Shown here one piece after another: positions 29,324 to 37,490 of a DNA stretch of 64,000 nt (its first letter is position 1; every line of letters begins with the position of its first letter). The notes beneath the pieces are model-generated. The model searched no databases. It had not been told where the DNA came from and was given only the letters and a program-made list of their open reading frames with translations. The position numbers and the translations under genes are program-made. Source of the DNA: Pseudacidovorax sp. (GTDB taxonomy: Bacteria; Pseudomonadota; Gammaproteobacteria; Burkholderiales; Burkholderiaceae_C); contig NZ_JAGOPN010000001.1 of NCBI RefSeq assembly GCF_017991995.1, positions 1-64,000 of the forward strand. The letters are read 5' to 3'.

Positions 29324-29779
29324 TCAGCGACCGGCCGCGAACGGCGCTCCCGCCAGCTTGGCACCTTTGCGCAGCCCCTTCTTGGCGAACCAGCCCTGAT
29401 TCATTTCGAGCACGTAGCGCACCGGCGCCTCGGAGCAGTGGCTGTCGGTGGTCTGCGGCTGCATGTCGGCCAGGTTCACGATGCGGCCGTCGTCGGCCAC
29501 GAAGGCGGCCGTCAGCGGCACGAGCGTGTTCTTCATCCAGAAGCACTGCACGGCGGGCTCCTCGAACACGAAGAGCATGCCTTCCTGCTGGGGCAGGTTC
29601 TCGCGGAACATCAGGCCCGTCTGCCGCTGCTGCGGCGTGGCGGCCACTTGCGCATCGATCCGGTACATGCCGGCCGTGAGGGGCACGCGGGGCAGATCGA
29701 GTTGCGGCTGCGCGAAGGCGAGGGCGGCGGTCCCGGCGAGCGCGGCTGCCGCAAGGGAGCGGAGAAGATGATGGAGCAT
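29324..29779 (-). CDS. Secreted DUF192 family protein
   Basis: 151 residues with a signal peptide (MLHHLLRSLAAAALAGTAALAFA, cut before QPQLD) and the DUF192 core: RQTGLMFRENLPQQEGMLFVFEEPAVQCFWMKNTLVPL ... MNQGWFAKKGLRKGAKL. DUF192 proteins are small periplasmic or surface proteins of unsettled function. ATG 29779 gives the clean signal peptide; upstream in-frame starts add residues before it. Its neighbour on the left (CsbD-like) is on the same strand, 179 bases away. Confidence 0.88.
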   Translation of the reverse strand: MLHHLLRSLAAAALAGTAALAFAQPQLDLPRVPLTAGMYRIDAQVAATPQQRQTGLMFRENLPQQEGMLFVFEEPAVQCFWMKNTLVPLTAAFVADDGRIVNLADMQPQTTDSHCSEAPVRYVLEMNQGWFAKKGLRKGAKLAGAPFAAGR

Positions 29780-29888
29780 GGCTGCTTCGATGCGGTGAAG
29801 TAGGGCGCGTTCCCGGCCGACCCGGGGCGTGCTGCGCCGGATTGTGGTCCAGCACGCGGATGGGCGTCGACTAACATCCGCGCCCACC

Positions 29889-30653
29889 ATGCAACTGCAA
29901 GAACTGCTTTTCAGCCAGGGGTTCGGAACGCGGCGCGTGTGCGCCGGCCTGATCCAGCATGGCCACGTCACGCTCGACGGACAGGCCGTCACCGACGCTG
30001 CCTTCGATGTCGACGCCCAGGAAGGTCTTCGCTACACGGTTCAGGGCAAGCCGTGGGAATACCACGCCAAGGCCTACGTGGTCCTGAACAAGCCGGCGGG
30101 GACGGAGTGCTCGCAAAAGCCTTCGACCTGGCCTTCGGTCTACACGCTGCTGCCGGATCCGTTGCGCCAGCGGCCGGTCAAGGGCGGTGTGGACGGGGTT
30201 CAGGCCGTTGGAAGGCTCGACCAGGACACGACCGGCTTGCTGCTGTTGTCGGACGACGGCAAGTTCCTGCACCGCATGGCTTCGCCGCGTCACCATGTTC
30301 CCAAGGTGTACGAGGCCGCGTTGAAGCACCCGCTGGATGAGGCGCAACTGGCGCGGCTGTGCGAAGGCGTGGTGCTCGATGACGATCCCAGGCCGGTGCG
30401 GGCGCTGGCCGCCGAGCGGCTGGAGGAGCGACTGCTGCAGTTGACGCTCGACGAGGGCAAGTACCACCAGGTCAAGCGCATGGTGGCGGCAGCAGGCAAT
30501 CGCGTCGAGGCGCTGCACCGGGCGCGTGTCGGGCAACTGCAATTGCCCCCGGAGCTCGCGCCGGGCGAGTGGCGCTGGCTCACCGCCGCAGAGGTCGAAT
30601 CGCTGTTCCAGGTCAAGAAGCTGACCACGAAGTCATCCTCTGCTGGGGGCTGA
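29889..30653 (+). CDS. rsuA: 16S rRNA pseudouridine synthase, RsuA family
   Basis: 254 residues. The N-terminal S4 RNA-binding domain (MQLQELLFSQGFGTRRVCAGLIQHGHVTLDG) is followed by the catalytic domain with VLNKPAGTEC and GRLDQDTTGLLLLSDDG, catalytic Asp111. RsuA isomerises U516 of 16S rRNA. RluB/E/F relatives share this fold, so the target base is inferred. ATG 29889 lies next to an S4 domain start; the upstream extension to 29829 is not family-like. Confidence 0.88.
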   Translation: MQLQELLFSQGFGTRRVCAGLIQHGHVTLDGQAVTDAAFDVDAQEGLRYTVQGKPWEYHAKAYVVLNKPAGTECSQKPSTWPSVYTLLPDPLRQRPVKGGVDGVQAVGRLDQDTTGLLLLSDDGKFLHRMASPRHHVPKVYEAALKHPLDEAQLARLCEGVVLDDDPRPVRALAAERLEERLLQLTLDEGKYHQVKRMVAAAGNRVEALHRARVGQLQLPPELAPGEWRWLTAAEVESLFQVKKLTTKSSSAGG

Positions 30654-30691
30654 CCGTTAGTATTTTTCGTCCCGCCTCCACAGGTTGAATC

Positions 30692-31684
30692 TTGCGCGCT
30701 CATTCCCTTCGTGCCGGCCGCCTCGCGGCCGTTTTGCTGTCCCTGGCCTGCAGTTGTCTGCCGGGCCTCGCGGCGGCGGCTCCCCCGCCCATCTTCGTGC
30801 TCAATTCGCTGGATGCGACCGTGAGCCTGATCGATCCCACCTCCTGGACCGAGATGCGCAGGGTCTCGGTGGGCAAGGAGCCTCACCACATCTACCTGAC
30901 GCCGGACCAGCGCTCGGTCATCGTGGCCAACTCGGCTGGCGACTCGCTGACCTTCTTCGACCCGAAGACGGGCGAGATCCAGCGCACCGTCAACGGCATC
31001 ATCGACCCCTACCAGTTGCGCTTTTCCCCCGACATGAAGTGGTTCGTCACCGCCGCGAACCGGCTGAACCATGTCGACATCTACCGCTGGGATGGCAGTA
31101 ACCTGCAACTGGCCAAGCGCCTCGTCACCGGCAAGACACCCAGCCACATCTGGATCGATTCCAAGAGCACCACGGCCTATGTCTCGATGCAGGACAGCGA
31201 CGAGTTGATCGCCGTCGACATCCCCACCCAGACCATTCGCTGGCGCGTCGCCACCGGGCCGATGCCTGCCGACATCTTCGGCGTCCATGACGACAAGACG
31301 CTGCTGGTCGGCCTGACCGGCGGCGAGGGCGTACAGGTGTTCGACGTGGCAGGCCGCGAGCCGAAGGCCGTGAGCATCCTGCCGACGGGCAAGGGCGCGC
31401 ACGCCTTCCGGGCGGCGGGCGATGGCAAGACGGTGTTCGTCAGCAACCGTGTGGCCAACACCATCAGCCGCATCGATTTCGCCACCCTCAAGGTGGTGGC
31501 CAATTACGCCGTGCCCGGCGGCCCCGACTGCATGGATGTCTCCGCCGACGGCAAGCGCCTCTACGTGACCTCGCGTTGGGCCAAGAAGCTCAGCGTGGTG
31601 GACCTGCAGACCGGCCAGCTCATGAAGCAGGTACCCGTCGGCAAGTCGCCGCACGGTGTCTGGACCCTCGACCATGCGCGTTGA
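30692..31684 (+). CDS. Secreted YVTN-type beta-propeller protein
   Basis: 330 residues from a TTG start at 30692, which yields a signal peptide (MRAHSLRAGRLAAVLLSLACSCLPGLAAAAPP). The mature part is a row of about seven 40-residue blades of the YVTN/NHL type (VIVANSAGDSLTFFDPKTGEIQRTVNG ... VFVSNRVANTISRIDFATLKVVANY ... LYVTSRWAKKLSVVDLQTGQLMKQVPVG). Such proteins are periplasmic binding or scaffold proteins. Its stop overlaps the deacetylase gene by 11 bases, so both are coupled. Confidence 0.85.
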   Translation: MRAHSLRAGRLAAVLLSLACSCLPGLAAAAPPPIFVLNSLDATVSLIDPTSWTEMRRVSVGKEPHHIYLTPDQRSVIVANSAGDSLTFFDPKTGEIQRTVNGIIDPYQLRFSPDMKWFVTAANRLNHVDIYRWDGSNLQLAKRLVTGKTPSHIWIDSKSTTAYVSMQDSDELIAVDIPTQTIRWRVATGPMPADIFGVHDDKTLLVGLTGGEGVQVFDVAGREPKAVSILPTGKGAHAFRAAGDGKTVFVSNRVANTISRIDFATLKVVANYAVPGGPDCMDVSADGKRLYVTSRWAKKLSVVDLQTGQLMKQVPVGKSPHGVWTLDHAR

Positions 31685-32495
31685 ACGCCTGGGCCGCGCC
31701 GCCCGCCGCGTGGCTGTCGCGGTGGTGGCTGCCGCGGGCGGCGCATCCGTCGTCGCTGCGGCTGCGGCCGATTGCAGCAAGCCGGTCTACCTGACGTTCG
31801 ACACGGGCCACATGGGCGTGGCGCCGCTGGTGGCCGATGTGCTCAAACGCCACGATGTGCATGTGACCTTCTTTGCCGCCGCCGAGCGCACCAAGGACGG
31901 GGGCGACAGCCTGGACGACCATTGGGCACCGTGGTGGAAGGCGAGGGCAGCCGACGGCGACGAGTTCGCTTCGCACACCTACGACCACGCCTACTGGCGC
32001 GCCGACCTGCCTGACGAGAACGGCCAGAAGCGCTTCATCATCCAGCCGTCGGCTGGACCGCAATCGGGTCAGCGCCTGACCTGGACGCAGGCGCAGTATT
32101 GCCAAAACATCCGCAAGTCCAGCGAGCGCCTGGCGCAGATCACCGGCAAGACGCCGCTGCCCTTGTATCGCGCGCCGGGCGGCAAGACCTCGCCCAAGCT
32201 TCTGGAGGCCGCACGCGCGTGCGGCTACATGTACGTGGGTTGGTCGCCTGCGGGCTTTCTGGGCGACGAGTTGCCCAGCGACAAGTATCCGAACCAGAAG
32301 CTGCTGGCCCAGGCGCTGGAGCGCATCCGCCCCGGCGACATCCTGCTGGCCCATCTGGGCATCTGGTCGCGCCAGGATCCGTGGGCGCCAGCCGTGCTCG
32401 AGCCGCTGGTTGCGGGCCTGCAGCAACGCGGCTTCTGCTTCCGCACACTGCGCGATCATCCTGACTACCGCGCCTGGATTGCGGCGCACCCCTGA
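31674..32495 (+). CDS. Polysaccharide deacetylase (NodB homology) with altered metal motif
   Basis: 273 residues with an N-terminal signal peptide (to about AAA-DCSKP). NodB motifs are visible: LTFDTG (Asp43 catalytic base, but Thr44 where most members have the metal-ligand Asp), SHTYDH (His101 and His105, metal ligands), RAPGG (Arg166) and LLAHLG (His228). It likely removes acetyl groups from a cell-surface or peptidoglycan sugar, if the altered motif still binds metal. ATG 31674 overlaps the end of the beta-propeller gene, so the pair is an operon, followed 27 bases later by the sterol-desaturase-like gene. Confidence 0.85.
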   Translation: MRVERLGRAARRVAVAVVAAAGGASVVAAAAADCSKPVYLTFDTGHMGVAPLVADVLKRHDVHVTFFAAAERTKDGGDSLDDHWAPWWKARAADGDEFASHTYDHAYWRADLPDENGQKRFIIQPSAGPQSGQRLTWTQAQYCQNIRKSSERLAQITGKTPLPLYRAPGGKTSPKLLEAARACGYMYVGWSPAGFLGDELPSDKYPNQKLLAQALERIRPGDILLAHLGIWSRQDPWAPAVLEPLVAGLQQRGFCFRTLRDHPDYRAWIAAHP

Positions 32496-32522
32496 GTCAC
32501 GAACAAGGACGGAGAGCTTCCG

Positions 32523-33506
32523 ATGGACTGGCATGCCTGGCTGACCGACCCGTTCGGCCTGATGCAACAGTGGCTGTTCGAAACCGTGGTCCAGCCGGTG
32601 ATGTTCGCGGCGGGCATGGGCAACCTGCTGGAGGATGGCTTCGATGCCACCGGCTGGCTGCTGGTGGGCCTGCTCGAGATCGCCGTGATGCTGGCGATCT
32701 TCGCGCCGCTCCAGCGCTGGCGTCCGGTGGAGCCGTTGCGGGACCGCCGGGCCGTGCGTGTGGATGTGATCTACACACTGATCCACCGGCTGGGCCTGTT
32801 TCGGGTGGGGATCTTCTTCGTGCTGCAGCCGCTGTTCGACATGGCGCTCGGCCACGTGCGTGCCGCTGGCTGGGGCACGATGCAGCTCGACGCGCTATGG
32901 CCCGGTGTGACCGATCGGCCATGGGTCACCTTCCTGCTGTACCTGGTCGTGCTGGATTTCGTCGAGTACCTGATCCACCGCGGGCAGCACACCATCGACT
33001 GGTGGTGGCGGCTGCATGCGCTGCATCATTCGCAGCGGCAGATGACGATGTGGAGCGACGCCCGCAATCACCTGCTGGACGACATCATCCACAGCACCAT
33101 CGTCGTCGTGGTCGCCCAGCTCATCGGTGTGCCGCCTGGACAGTTCGTCGTCCTGGTGGCGCTGACCCAACTCAGCCAGAGCCTGCAACATGCCAATCTT
33201 CGGCTGCACTTCGGTCGAGTGGGCGAGCGGTTGTGGGTCAGCCCGCGCTTCCATCGGCTGCATCATGCGATCGGCGTGGGCCATGAGGAGGTGGGCCGCC
33301 CCGGCGTGCTGGGGGGCTGCAATTTCGGCGTGCTCCTGCCATGGTGGGACATGCTGCTGCGCACCGCCAACTTCGATCTGCGGTATCTGCCCACGGGCGT
33401 CCGCGACCAGGTGGAGCCCGATGCCCAGGGCCGCCTGCGCGACTACGGCAGGGGCTTCTGGTCGCAGCAGTGGCTCGGCTTGCGACGGCTTGTGGGACGT
33501 GCCTGA
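32523..33506 (+). CDS. Sterol desaturase/fatty acid hydroxylase family membrane protein
   Basis: 327 residues with four or more membrane segments and the di-iron His clusters of the family: HRGQH, HALHHS and HRLHHA. It would hydroxylate or desaturate a lipid at the membrane. The natural substrate is not predictable. It sits in the same direction as the beta-propeller and deacetylase genes, suggesting a shared envelope-modifying role (inference). ATG 32523 follows GGAGAG. Confidence 0.9.
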   Translation: MDWHAWLTDPFGLMQQWLFETVVQPVMFAAGMGNLLEDGFDATGWLLVGLLEIAVMLAIFAPLQRWRPVEPLRDRRAVRVDVIYTLIHRLGLFRVGIFFVLQPLFDMALGHVRAAGWGTMQLDALWPGVTDRPWVTFLLYLVVLDFVEYLIHRGQHTIDWWWRLHALHHSQRQMTMWSDARNHLLDDIIHSTIVVVVAQLIGVPPGQFVVLVALTQLSQSLQHANLRLHFGRVGERLWVSPRFHRLHHAIGVGHEEVGRPGVLGGCNFGVLLPWWDMLLRTANFDLRYLPTGVRDQVEPDAQGRLRDYGRGFWSQQWLGLRRLVGRA

Positions 33507-33556
33507 CGCACCCGGCTCCATCGAGGGCGCACGGGCAGCGGTTATGCTGCGCGCCG

Positions 33557-34447
33557 ATGCGTCTTCTCGCTGATTCCTGCTGGCGCGCGGCCGCCTACTG
33601 CCTGCATCCGCGTGTCATCCTGCTGTCGCTCGTGCCGCTGGCGCTGATGGTGGCGGTCTCGGTGGGCCTGTCCTACTTCTACTGGGAGCCTGCGGTCGGC
33701 TGGATGCGCGGCGCGCTGGATGCCTGGCCCCTGCTGGCCGGCTTCTGGAACTGGCTCCAACGTCTTTTCGTCGGCGATGTCCGCAACCTGCTGGCGCCCC
33801 TGATCGTGCTGCTGGCCGCAACCCCGGTGCTGGCGATTGTGTCGCTGGTCGTCGTGGCGGCCTTCATGGCGCCCGCACTGACGCGTCTCGTGGCCGAACG
33901 GCGCTTTCCGACCCTGGAAAAGAAGCACGGTGCAGGCATGGTTGCCAGCGTGGTGCGCTCGGTGGCGCTGACGGTGGCAGCTGTGGTGGCCCTGCTCGTG
34001 TCGATGCCGCTGTGGCTGGTGCCGCCGCTGGTGCTCGTGCTGCCACCGCTGATCTGGGGTTGGCTCACCTGCCGCGTGATGAGTTTCGACGCCCTGGCCG
34101 AGCATGCCAGTGCAGACGAGCGGCGCATCATCGTGCGCCGCCATCGACTGCGCCTGCTCACCATCGGCATCCTGTGCGGCTATCTCGGCGCGGCGCCGAG
34201 CATCGTCTGGGCCTCCGGCTTGGTGTTCGCGGCGGCCTTCTTCATCCTGATTCCCGTGGCGATGTGGATCTACACGCTGGTGTTCGCCTTCTCCGCCCTT
34301 TGGTTCGCCCATTACGCGCTGGAGGCGCTGTCGCAGCTGCGGCGGGAGGCGGCGGGCGCTGGGCCATCCACACTGCTTCCGTCCGCGGGATCGCCGCCTG
34401 ACGTCGCCCCGCCGGCCCTGCCTTCCTCCGATCCCCCCGCACCATGA
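33557..34447 (+). CDS. EI24 domain-containing membrane protein (CysZ-like fold)
   Basis: 296 residues with about five or six membrane helices in the EI24/CysZ arrangement (HPRVILLSLVPLALMVAVSVGLSYFYW ... LLAPLIVLLAATPVLAIVSLVVVAAFMAPALTRLVAERRFP ...) and a Pro-rich C-terminal tail. CysZ relatives transport sulfate; others have unknown cargo. ATG 33557 (MRLLADSCWRAAAYCLHPRV) is chosen because upstream codons belong to the previous gene's tail. It overlaps the next gene by four bases (ATGA). Confidence 0.82.
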   Translation: MRLLADSCWRAAAYCLHPRVILLSLVPLALMVAVSVGLSYFYWEPAVGWMRGALDAWPLLAGFWNWLQRLFVGDVRNLLAPLIVLLAATPVLAIVSLVVVAAFMAPALTRLVAERRFPTLEKKHGAGMVASVVRSVALTVAAVVALLVSMPLWLVPPLVLVLPPLIWGWLTCRVMSFDALAEHASADERRIIVRRHRLRLLTIGILCGYLGAAPSIVWASGLVFAAAFFILIPVAMWIYTLVFAFSALWFAHYALEALSQLRREAAGAGPSTLLPSAGSPPDVAPPALPSSDPPAP

Positions 34448-35256
34448 GTTCCACTGAACGCCCCGCCTTCGGCCTGATCATCGTCGGCGACGAGATCCTC
34501 TCGGGCAAGCGCACCGACAAACACATGGCCCGCGTCATCGAATTGCTCGGTGCGCGGGGGCTGTCGCTGTCGTGGGCCGAATACGTTGGCGACGATCCCG
34601 CGCGCATCACGGCGGCCCTGCGACGGGCGTTCGCCGGGTCCGACATCGTCTTCTCAACCGGCGGCATCGGGGCCACACCCGACGACCACACCCGCCAGTG
34701 CGCAGCCGCGGCGCTCGGCGTGCCCCTCGCGCTCCACCCCGAGGCCGCCGAATTGATTCGCGAGCGTATGCAGGACACCGCACGCGAGCAGGGGGTGCCC
34801 TACGAGCCCGACCGCGCCGACAACGTGCATCGCCTAAATATGGGCGTGTTTCCGCAGGGGGCCTCAATCATCCCCAACCCGTACAACAAGATCCCCGGCT
34901 TCAGCGTCCGCGATGTGCATTTCGTGCCGGGCTTCCCTGTCATGGCGTGGCCCATGGTCGAGTGGGTGCTGGACCAACGCTACGCGCCCCTGCACCGTGA
35001 GGTGGCGATCGCCGAGCGTTCGCTGATCGTTTTCGGTGCGATGGAAGCCAGCCTCACGCCCCTCATGGAGGCGGTCGAGCGCGAGTTCTCGGGCATCAAG
35101 GTATTCAGCCTGCCCAGTGTGGATCACCCGAAGTACGGCCGCCACATCGAACTCGGCGTCAAGGGCGAGACGCGCCAACTTGAACCGGCATATGCACGCC
35201 TGAAACAAGGTGTGTCCGACTTTGGTGCATCAATAGGCGCAGAATTGGTGCGCTGA
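34444..35256 (+). CDS. Molybdopterin-binding-fold protein (MoaB/CinA-like)
   Basis: 270 residues with the MoCF-binding fold motif FSTGGIGATPDDHTRQ (about 70-85) and IIVGDEILSGKRTDKHM at the N-terminus, like the N-terminal half of CinA but without its amidase domain. The real substrate is uncertain; it may be a nucleotide-repair or cofactor protein. It is translationally coupled to the EI24 gene. Its last codons contain one NtrC-type site of the glnA promoter. Confidence 0.85.
   Translation: MSSTERPAFGLIIVGDEILSGKRTDKHMARVIELLGARGLSLSWAEYVGDDPARITAALRRAFAGSDIVFSTGGIGATPDDHTRQCAAAALGVPLALHPEAAELIRERMQDTAREQGVPYEPDRADNVHRLNMGVFPQGASIIPNPYNKIPGFSVRDVHFVPGFPVMAWPMVEWVLDQRYAPLHREVAIAERSLIVFGAMEASLTPLMEAVEREFSGIKVFSLPSVDHPKYGRHIELGVKGETRQLEPAYARLKQGVSDFGASIGAELVR
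35236..35252. promoter_or_regulatory. Candidate NtrC enhancer site (weaker)
   Basis: GGCGCAGAATTGGTGCG matches the right half and most of the left half of the NtrC site TGCACY-N5-GGTGCA. It sits within the last codons of the molybdopterin-binding-fold gene, roughly -124 relative to the predicted glnA start of transcription. Confidence 0.5.
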
Positions 35257-35263
35257 GTTGTGA

Positions 35264-35280
35264 TGCATCATATCGGTGCA
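35264..35280. promoter_or_regulatory. NtrC enhancer site upstream of glnA
   Basis: TGCATCATATCGGTGCA is a 17-base near-perfect match to the NtrC consensus. Its centre is about 96 bases upstream of the predicted sigma-54 start point, a normal enhancer distance. Confidence 0.75.
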
Positions 35281-35340
35281 TACGCTACTACCGCCAGCGT
35301 CAAACGCTGCCGTACGTGCCGCGTAGGACAACGAATGAAA

Positions 35341-35357
35341 ATGGCATAGAACCTGCG
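35341..35357 (+). promoter_or_regulatory. Sigma-54 promoter of glnA
   Basis: TGGCATAGAACCTGCG has GG (35343-35344) and GC (35355-35356) separated by exactly ten bases, the -24/-12 rule of sigma-54. The predicted transcript starts near 35368, about 42 bases before the glnA ATG. Confidence 0.75.
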
Positions 35358-35409
35358 TTCGTCCTGCTCGCAAATTTCGTCAACCCTTCCAATCCCCCAG
35401 GAGAACCTG

Positions 35410-36825
35410 ATGGCAAAGACCGTCGCCGACGTCATGAAACTCGTCAAGGAAAACGAGGTCAAGTTCGTCGACTTCCGATTCACCGACACCCGCGGCAAGG
35501 AGCAGCACGTCACCGTGCCGGTTTCGGCCTTTGATGAAGACAAGTTCACCGCGGGTCATGCCTTCGATGGTTCCTCGATCGCCGGCTGGAAGGGCATCGA
35601 AGCCTCCGACATGCAGCTGATGCCCGACCCGAGCACGGCCAACATCGACCCCTTCTACGAAGAGACGACGCTGTTCCTGCAGTGCGACGTCCTCGAGCCC
35701 GCCGACGGCAAGCCCTACGACCGCGACCCCCGCTCGGTCGCCAAGAAGGCCGAGGCCTATCTGAAGTCCACCGGCCTGGGCGACACCGCCTACTTCGGTC
35801 CCGAGCCGGAGTTCTTCATCTTCGACAGCGTGCGCTGGAGCAATGAGGCCGGCCGCGTGTTCAGCGAGATCGACGAATACGAAGCCCCCTGGAACAGCGG
35901 CGCGAAGATGGAAGGCGGCAACCGCGGCCACCGTCCCACCACCAAGGGCGGCTACTTCCCCGTTCCGCCGGTCGACAGCACCCAGGACATGCGCGCCGAG
36001 ATGGTGCTGGTGCTGGAAAGCCTGGGCATCCCGGTCGAAGTGTTCCACCACGAAGTGGCTGGCGCTGGCCAGAACGAGATCGGCACCAAGTTCTCGACAC
36101 TCGTCGAGCGCGCCGACTGGACGCAGGTCCTGAAGTACGTGGTCTGGAACGTGGCGAACAGCTACGGCAAGACCGCCACCTTCATGCCCAAGCCGTACGC
36201 CGGTGACAACGGCTCCGGCATGCACGTGCACCAGTCCATCTGGAAGGACGGCAAAAACCTGTTCGCCGGCGACGGCTATGCCGGCCTGTCGGACACCGCC
36301 CTGTACTACATCGGCGGCATCATCAAGCACGCCCGTGCACTGAACGCCATCACCAACCCCGGCACCAACAGCTACAAGCGGCTGGTCCCTGGCTTCGAAG
36401 CGCCGGTGAAGCTGGCCTACTCGGCCAAGAACCGCTCGGCCTCGATCCGCATCCCCTTCGTCGCCAACCCGAAGGGTCGCCGCATCGAAGCGCGCTTCCC
36501 CGATCCCTCGGCCAACCCGTACCTGTGCTTCTCGGCCCTGCTGATGGCTGGTCTGGACGGCATCGAGAACAAGATCCACCCGGGCGAAGCCGCCACCAAG
36601 GATCTGTACCATCTGCCGCCCGAAGAAGACGCGCTGGTGCCGACCGTCTGCCACAGCCTGGACCAAGCCCTCGAGTACCTCGACAAGGACCGTGCCTTCC
36701 TGACCAAGGGCGGCGTGTTCACCGACTCCATGATCGACGCCTACATCGACCTGAAGATGGGCGAAGTCACGCGCTTCCGCATGGCTCCGCACCCGGTCGA
36801 GTTCGACATGTACTACTCGCTGTGA
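35410..36825 (+). CDS. glnA: Glutamine synthetase type I
   Basis: 471 residues. It contains [27 protein letters not shown], the ATP-binding and latch segments [15 protein letters not shown] and [11 protein letters not shown], and the adenylylation loop DLYHLPPEE with Tyr400, so it is regulated by covalent modification. It makes glutamine from glutamate, ammonia and ATP. The sigma-54 promoter with NtrC sites gives nitrogen control. RBS AGGAG lies seven bases upstream. A terminator follows, then ntrB and ntrC. Confidence 0.99.
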   Translation: MAKTVADVMKLVKENEVKFVDFRFTDTRGKEQHVTVPVSAFDEDKFTAGHAFDGSSIAGWKGIEASDMQLMPDPSTANIDPFYEETTLFLQCDVLEPADGKPYDRDPRSVAKKAEAYLKSTGLGDTAYFGPEPEFFIFDSVRWSNEAGRVFSEIDEYEAPWNSGAKMEGGNRGHRPTTKGGYFPVPPVDSTQDMRAEMVLVLESLGIPVEVFHHEVAGAGQNEIGTKFSTLVERADWTQVLKYVVWNVANSYGKTATFMPKPYAGDNGSGMHVHQSIWKDGKNLFAGDGYAGLSDTALYYIGGIIKHARALNAITNPGTNSYKRLVPGFEAPVKLAYSAKNRSASIRIPFVANPKGRRIEARFPDPSANPYLCFSALLMAGLDGIENKIHPGEAATKDLYHLPPEEDALVPTVCHSLDQALEYLDKDRAFLTKGGVFTDSMIDAYIDLKMGEVTRFRMAPHPVEFDMYYSL

Positions 36826-36863
36826 TGGCCACGGGCGCTTCGGCGCCCGGCGGTATCGCGCAC

Positions 36864-36892
36864 AAGGACGGCCCCCGGGCCGTCCTTTTTCT
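36864..36892 (+). terminator. Terminator after glnA
   Basis: AAGGACGGCC pairs with GGCCGTCCTT around a 4-base loop, with a T-rich tail. The 17 bases CCTTTTTCTTTGGTGCG at 36884-36900 recur after the sodB terminator. Confidence 0.9.
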
Positions 36893-36989
36893 TTGGTGCG
36901 GGAACCGGCCTGCCGGCCTGTCTTCCAATTGCAAGACAATGTTGCGTGGCATCGCCCATGGCGCGCCAAGCTCTTTCTCTCCGGTCGCG

Positions 36990-37490
36990 ATGATGAAACC
37001 CTACCTGCCTCTTCTTGTGTTGCTCGGCCTCGGCGGCTCTCTTGGCGTGCAGGCGCAGGAGCGCATCTGGCGCTGCGGCAACGAATACACCAACAACGCC
37101 GCCGATGCGCAACGCCGTGGCTGCAAGGTCGTCGAAGGCGGCAATGTGACCGTCGTGCAAGGGACGCGGCCCGCCGGCGCGTCCACCCCTTCGTCCACCG
37201 CCTCCCCGCGGCCCGCCGGCAGCGGCCCTCGCGTCGATTCGCCGGAGCAGCGGGCGCGCGACAGCGACGCCCGTCGCGTGCTTGAAGGCGAACTGCGCCG
37301 GCTGGAGGCGCGCCAGTCCGAACTGATGAAGGACTACAACAACGGCGAGCCGGAGAAGCAGGGCAGCGAGGCGCGAAACTACCAGAAGTACCTGGACCGC
37401 GTGGCCGAGATGAAGGCCGAGATTGCGCGCAACGAGGCCGACTTGGCCAGTCTGCGCCGTGAACTGGACCGCCTGCCGGCGTCGCGCTGA
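36990..37490 (+). CDS. Small secreted DUF4124-like protein between glnA and glnL
   Basis: 166 residues. The signal peptide MMKPYLPLLVLLGLGGSLGVQA is followed by QERIWRCGNEYTNNAADAQRRGCKVVEGGNVTVVQG, with one Cys pair of the kind seen in DUF4124-type envelope proteins. A Ser/Pro-rich linker and a C-terminal charged coiled coil (ARRVLEGELRRLEARQSELMKDYNNGE ... KAEIARNEADLASLRREL) complete it. ATG at 36990 or the next codon at 36993 are equally plausible. Its stop overlaps the ntrB start (TGATG), so it is translated with the nitrogen sensor kinase. Function unknown. Confidence 0.8.
   Translation: MMKPYLPLLVLLGLGGSLGVQAQERIWRCGNEYTNNAADAQRRGCKVVEGGNVTVVQGTRPAGASTPSSTASPRPAGSGPRVDSPEQRARDSDARRVLEGELRRLEARQSELMKDYNNGEPEKQGSEARNYQKYLDRVAEMKAEIARNEADLASLRRELDRLPASR

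Noticed and set aside
36525-36989. Longer N-terminus for the small protein after glnA
   Set aside because: That reading lies in the glnA frame shadow and its terminator; the signal peptide begins at 36990.
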